Of a stretch of 64,000 bases of DNA, positions 60,546-64,000 are shown piece after piece. The stretch covers positions 496,001-560,000 of the forward strand of contig NZ_QUZZ01000002.1 in assembly GCF_003545695.1 (NCBI RefSeq), in the 5' to 3' direction. A program made the translations under genes and the position numbers. Each line of letters opens with the position of its first letter. Within the stretch, counting starts at the first letter, position 1. The notes beneath the pieces were generated by a model, which worked only from the letters and a program-made list of their open reading frames with translations, searched no databases and was not told the origin of the DNA. This stretch comes from Taibaiella helva (GTDB lineage Bacteria; Bacteroidota; Bacteroidia; Chitinophagales; Chitinophagaceae).

Positions 60546-63500
60546 AGCCACATACCGCGTCCAGCTCAATAAGGAGTTCACCTTCGCCCATCTGAGGGCG
60601 ATTATTCCTTACCTGCACCAGCTGGGAATCAGCACCATCTATGCGTCGCCCATCTTTGCAGCCGTTCCGGGCTCAAGGCATGGCTATGATGGTATCGATC
60701 CCAATGCGATCAATCCGGAGATCGGGACGTTGGGCGAGTTCAGGGAGATGGCTGCCGAGCTGAAGCAGCGTGGCATGGGCTGGCTCCAGGACTTTGTGCC
60801 CAATCACATGGCATATACGCCGCTTAATCCCTGGATATGCGATTTTCTTGAAAAAGGAAAGATGTCCTTTTACGATCATTATTTCGACAAGAACCCCGAT
60901 GAGCCGCTGATGGCGCCCTTCCTGGGACAACCATTTCCCGATGTGCTGGCGGCAGGCGAGCTGAAGATCGTTTATGAAAAAGGCCGGTTATACCTTCGTT
61001 ACTTCGAAGCCTGCTACCCGCTGAACTATACAGCTTATGGCGATATCCTGTACCACGAGTTGTTCGACGACTTTCCCTTCCTCCCCGTGCGCAGGCAATT
61101 GGATATCCTATCGCAGGTTACGGACAGCGAAGGTTTCCAGGATGCCTGGGAGCTCCTGCTGAACCACCTGGAATGGTCTTTGGCCGATACTGCCGTTGCT
61201 GCACGTTTTGCCGCGGGGCTTGAGGTCCTCAGCGAGAATAAAGATTTGCTTCAGCGCCTTTGCGAGCAGCAGTTTTATCGCCTGTGCCATTGGAAGGAGA
61301 CTGATACGCGGATCAATTACCGGCGGTTCTTTACGATCAATAGCCTTATCGGGATCAATATACAGCACGCAGAGGTCTTCCGGCACTATCACCGGCTGCT
61401 GTTCCAGCTGATAGAAGAAGGCCTGGTACAGGGCATACGTATCGACCATATAGACGGCCTGTATGATCCGGGGGCTTACCTGGAGCAGCTGCGGGAACAT
61501 ACCGGTGACGACGTTTATATCGTAGTGGAAAAGATATTGGAAACAGAAGAAAGCCTTCCGGCACTATGGCCGGTGCAAGGTACTACCGGCTATGATTTCC
61601 TGGCCACCGTCAACCAGGTGCTGACCGACAGTGCAGCAGAGGCTGCATTTACGGCTGCTTATGCAACCTGGGCGCCGGGCGAAGGCAGCGTACAGGAACA
61701 AATGTATGCTTACAAGCGAAGAATGCTGGAGGAGCATATGCAGGGAGAGCTGGAAAATTTGCTGCGGCTGTGGAAAGCGATCCCCGGCATGCAGCAGCCT
61801 GCCTCCGTATCCGATCATGACCTGAAAGCATTGCTAACAGCTTTGCTGGCTTGCTGCCCGGTATATCGCTTTTACCCGCAGGGGCTGCCTTTCGTCAGGG
61901 AAGAGCAGGAAGATTTTGATAAGCTCTTGTCTTTGGCCGGCCAAACGGGTACCGTCAGTAGTCATGCTTTAACCTTTTTTGAGCATTGCTTTTCGGCCGG
62001 GGCCCTTTCCGGTCTGTCTTACCGTGAACGCCTGCTGCGCTTCTGGCGCCGGTTTATGCAGCTCAGCGGTCCGCTGATGGCGAAAGGAGTGGAGGATACG
62101 CTGATGTATAACTACATGCGGTTCCCGGCGCACAACGAAGTGGGAGATACGCCTGCTGCATTTGGCATGCCTGTCTCCGCCTTTCATGAGCGAATGGAAA
62201 AAAGGCAGGCTACAACGCCCTTCGCGCTCAATGCCACAGCTACACATGATACCAAAAGAGGGGAAGAAGCACGGGCAAGGTTGCGCCGGACCAGCTATGA
62301 TGTAGCTGGCTGGCAGGCGGCTATAAGCGAATGGATGGATATGGCGAAAAGCAATGCAGCCAACCTGAGCCCTAAAGACCAGTATACCGTGCTGCTGGCG
62401 GTGTACGGGAGTCTGAGCCCCGAAGGTAGTGAAGCAGATTTTGCAGAACGCTTATCTGCTTATCTGCGCAAGGCAGCCAGGGAGGCCAAGCATCATTCTT
62501 CCTGGGATAAGCCAGATGAGGCTTACGAGCATGCGCTGATCCGCTATGGACTTGCCGTCGCCGATCAACGCAGCGGCACCGGTATGGCAATGCGACGCTA
62601 TCTCCGACGGCAGCAGGCGGGCATAGAACGGCAATCTTTGTCACAGCTGGTCCTTAAATGCACCTGTCCCGGGATACCCGATATTTACCAGGGCGCTGAA
62701 TACCCTGATCTCAGCTTTGTCGATCCGGATAACCGGCGTCCCGTGAATTATACGGACCGGGCGGTATTGCTGCAACGGGTAGCGCAGAAGGACTTCAGCC
62801 TGGCACAGCTATCCATGGAAAATCCTGCAGCCATAAAGCTCTTCTGTATGCATCGCCTGCTGCAATGGCGCAGGTCATGTCCGGAGCTCTTTCACCTGGG
62901 CACCTACGAGCCGCTGCCGATTGATGGTCCCTATCTTTCTTTCCTGCGCCGCTACGGGCGGCAATGGCTTTGGGTAATGATTCCGCTTGATGATCCGGTT
63001 ACGGCTACTGTCCGCCTTCCGGGGCTGCCTCCCGGAGCACCGCGGCAATGGACCTCGCTGTTCACGGGAAAGACAATGGCAAGCGATGAACCGGATATAG
63101 CTGCTCAGCTGGCGGCTTTTCCTGTAGCTGTTTTTACAGCGGATGTTCCTGATCCGGGCCGCAACGCCGGTATATTGCTGCCGCTGTTTGCGCTGCCTTC
63201 TGCCCGTGGGATCGGTACACTGGGGCGGGAAGCATTTGACTGGATACGGTTCCTGGCGGGCTCTGGACAGCGCTTGTGGCAGCTGCTGCCGCTCAACCCC
63301 ATATCCCATGAAAGCGCTTATTCTCCTTATGCTGCTGTTTCGGCCTTCGCCGGAGAGCCGCTTTATCTCGACCTGGAGCAGCTGGCAGACGAAGGACTAT
63401 TGCCCCGGCAGGCGATAAGAGAAGTACGCTGGCCGACGGGGGATAGGGTAGACTACAAAGTGCTGATCGCACAGCAACGCCGGCTGCTGCGACAGGCCTG

Positions 63501-64000
63501 GCAAGTTTTCGGCAGCGGTAATATTGCCGTGCTGCGCCGGGATTTTGCACAGTTCTGCTGGAAACAGACTTTCTGGCTGGAAGATTATGCTTTGTATGTT
63601 GTGCTGAAGCGGAAGCAGGAGAATCAAGCCTGGTACGAATGGCCGGAACCTTTACGGGACCGGCATTACGACGTGCTGGAAGCAGTAAAGAAGGAAGAAA
63701 GCGAAGCGATCGCTTTCGAGCAGTGGCTCCAGTTTCTCTTCTTCAGGCAATGGGCGCGGCTGAAGCGCTTTGCGGCACAATATGGTGTGGCGCTTATGGG
63801 CGATCTGCCTTTTTATATGGACCACGATTCGGCTGATGTATGGGTGCACCGGCAGTGTTTTATGGTGGACGAAGAAGGCCGTAAAACAGCACAGGCTGGT
63901 GTGCCGCCCGATTACTTCAGCGAGACGGGACAACTATGGGGCATGCCTACGTATAACTGGGAAGCCTTGCGGGAAGCCGGCTTCGGGTGGTGGCTGCAAA
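60532..64000 (+). CDS. TreY-MalQ fusion: malto-oligosyltrehalose synthase / 4-alpha-glucanotransferase (3' end outside)
   Basis: I translated this frame line by line from ATG 60532 (MYLPEATYRVQLNKEFTF) to the window end and found no stop, so at least 1156 residues are encoded. Residues about 1-870 are TreY: IYASPIF, QDFVPNHMAYT, GIRIDHIDGLYDPGAYL and GIPDIYQGAEYPDLSFVDP. It isomerises the reducing-end alpha-1,4 bond to alpha-1,1. From about residue 875 the same frame becomes MalQ: AGILLPLFALPSARGIGTLG, LWQLLPLNPISHESAYSPYA and LMGDLPFYMDHDSADVW. MalQ disproportionates maltodextrins. The window cuts the catalytic MalQ part. It overlaps treZ by 14 bp. Confidence 0.93.
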   Translation, partial: MYLPEATYRVQLNKEFTFAHLRAIIPYLHQLGISTIYASPIFAAVPGSRHGYDGIDPNAINPEIGTLGEFREMAAELKQRGMGWLQDFVPNHMAYTPLNPWICDFLEKGKMSFYDHYFDKNPDEPLMAPFLGQPFPDVLAAGELKIVYEKGRLYLRYFEACYPLNYTAYGDILYHELFDDFPFLPVRRQLDILSQVTDSEGFQDAWELLLNHLEWSLADTAVAARFAAGLEVLSENKDLLQRLCEQQFYRLCHWKETDTRINYRRFFTINSLIGINIQHAEVFRHYHRLLFQLIEEGLVQGIRIDHIDGLYDPGAYLEQLREHTGDDVYIVVEKILETEESLPALWPVQGTTGYDFLATVNQVLTDSAAEAAFTAAYATWAPGEGSVQEQMYAYKRRMLEEHMQGELENLLRLWKAIPGMQQPASVSDHDLKALLTALLACCPVYRFYPQGLPFVREEQEDFDKLLSLAGQTGTVSSHALTFFEHCFSAGALSGLSYRERLLRFWRRFMQLSGPLMAKGVEDTLMYNYMRFPAHNEVGDTPAAFGMPVSAFHERMEKRQATTPFALNATATHDTKRGEEARARLRRTSYDVAGWQAAISEWMDMAKSNAANLSPKDQYTVLLAVYGSLSPEGSEADFAERLSAYLRKAAREAKHHSSWDKPDEAYEHALIRYGLAVADQRSGTGMAMRRYLRRQQAGIERQSLSQLVLKCTCPGIPDIYQGAEYPDLSFVDPDNRRPVNYTDRAVLLQRVAQKDFSLAQLSMENPAAIKLFCMHRLLQWRRSCPELFHLGTYEPLPIDGPYLSFLRRYGRQWLWVMIPLDDPVTATVRLPGLPPGAPRQWTSLFTGKTMASDEPDIAAQLAAFPVAVFTADVPDPGRNAGILLPLFALPSARGIGTLGREAFDWIRFLAGSGQRLWQLLPLNPISHESAYSPYAAVSAFAGEPLYLDLEQLADEGLLPRQAIREVRWPTGDRVDYKVLIAQQRRLLRQAWQVFGSGNIAVLRRDFAQFCWKQTFWLEDYALYVVLKRKQENQAWYEWPEPLRDRHYDVLEAVKKEESEAIAFEQWLQFLFFRQWARLKRFAAQYGVALMGDLPFYMDHDSADVWVHRQCFMVDEEGRKTAQAGVPPDYFSETGQLWGMPTYNWEALREAGFGWWLQ

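Noticed and set aside
1-64000. CRISPR arrays, rRNA genes, prophage modules
   Set aside because: No regularly spaced direct repeats, no rRNA-like sequence and no phage structural genes were seen.

Overview
The window looks like a chromosomal piece of a Bacteroidota bacterium, most likely Chitinophagaceae or a close relative. The evidence is Bacteroidota-type -7 promoter boxes (TAnnTTTG) before several genes, type IX secretion (T9SS) C-terminal signals on three large secreted proteins, many SpII lipoproteins, a CusA/B/C-type efflux operon and the trehalose/glycogen gene order. Base composition is near balanced, except for a visibly AT-richer stretch at about 14.1-19.6 kb that looks like accessory DNA.

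Layout. 0-6.4 kb is housekeeping: the end of a polyprenyl diphosphate synthase gene, grpE, a small membrane protein, dnaJ, a REP-associated transposase (RAYT) flanked by a repeated REP-like sequence, prs and rplY/ctc, then a secreted protein of unknown function. 6.4-12.6 kb is a minus-strand metal-efflux operon (small exported protein, TolC-like outer membrane protein, lipoprotein adaptor, CusA/CzcA pump). gapA and tRNA-Glu(TTC) follow, each with a clear promoter. 14.1-19.6 kb is an accessory island directly after the tRNA gene. It holds a frameshifted serine-recombinase remnant, an orphan class I lanthipeptide-like precursor with a GG leader, and two inverted copies of an 81-bp palindromic element bracketing a hydrolase / ECF sigma factor / membrane protein operon. 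Two secreted proteins and a 55-bp perfect palindrome end it.

19.8-29.3 kb carries a TPR histidine kinase and its LuxR-type regulator, divergent from a Crp/Fnr gene that leads a cluster of small redox or detoxification genes (cupin, carboxymuconolactone decarboxylase-like, two lipoprotein hydrolases, two DJ-1/PfpI proteins, one fused to antibiotic-biosynthesis-monooxygenase-like domains). 29.4-39.1 kb holds T9SS cargo (a family-8 polysaccharide lyase and two gliding-motility C-terminal-domain proteins) and a membrane-bound TPR-HTH regulator. 39.3-40.9 kb is an MFS exporter and an ArsR repressor with a shared putative operator.

41-56.3 kb reads as a general stress region: CinA-like amidohydrolase, DUF6766, two short-chain dehydrogenases, two YciF ferritin-like proteins, FAD/Rieske oxidoreductase, DUF4142 lipoprotein, SPW protein, a five-repeat KGG protein, dodecin, a kinase/regulator pair and a sigma-54 activator. 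Four sites with strong -24/-12 (sigma-54) spacing, plus a weaker fifth, lie before transcription units here, so the activator at 51143-52450 may control a local regulon. 56.5-64 kb is a glycogen/maltodextrin-to-trehalose operon: glgX, treZ and one long open reading frame, still open at the window edge, that fuses treY to malQ.
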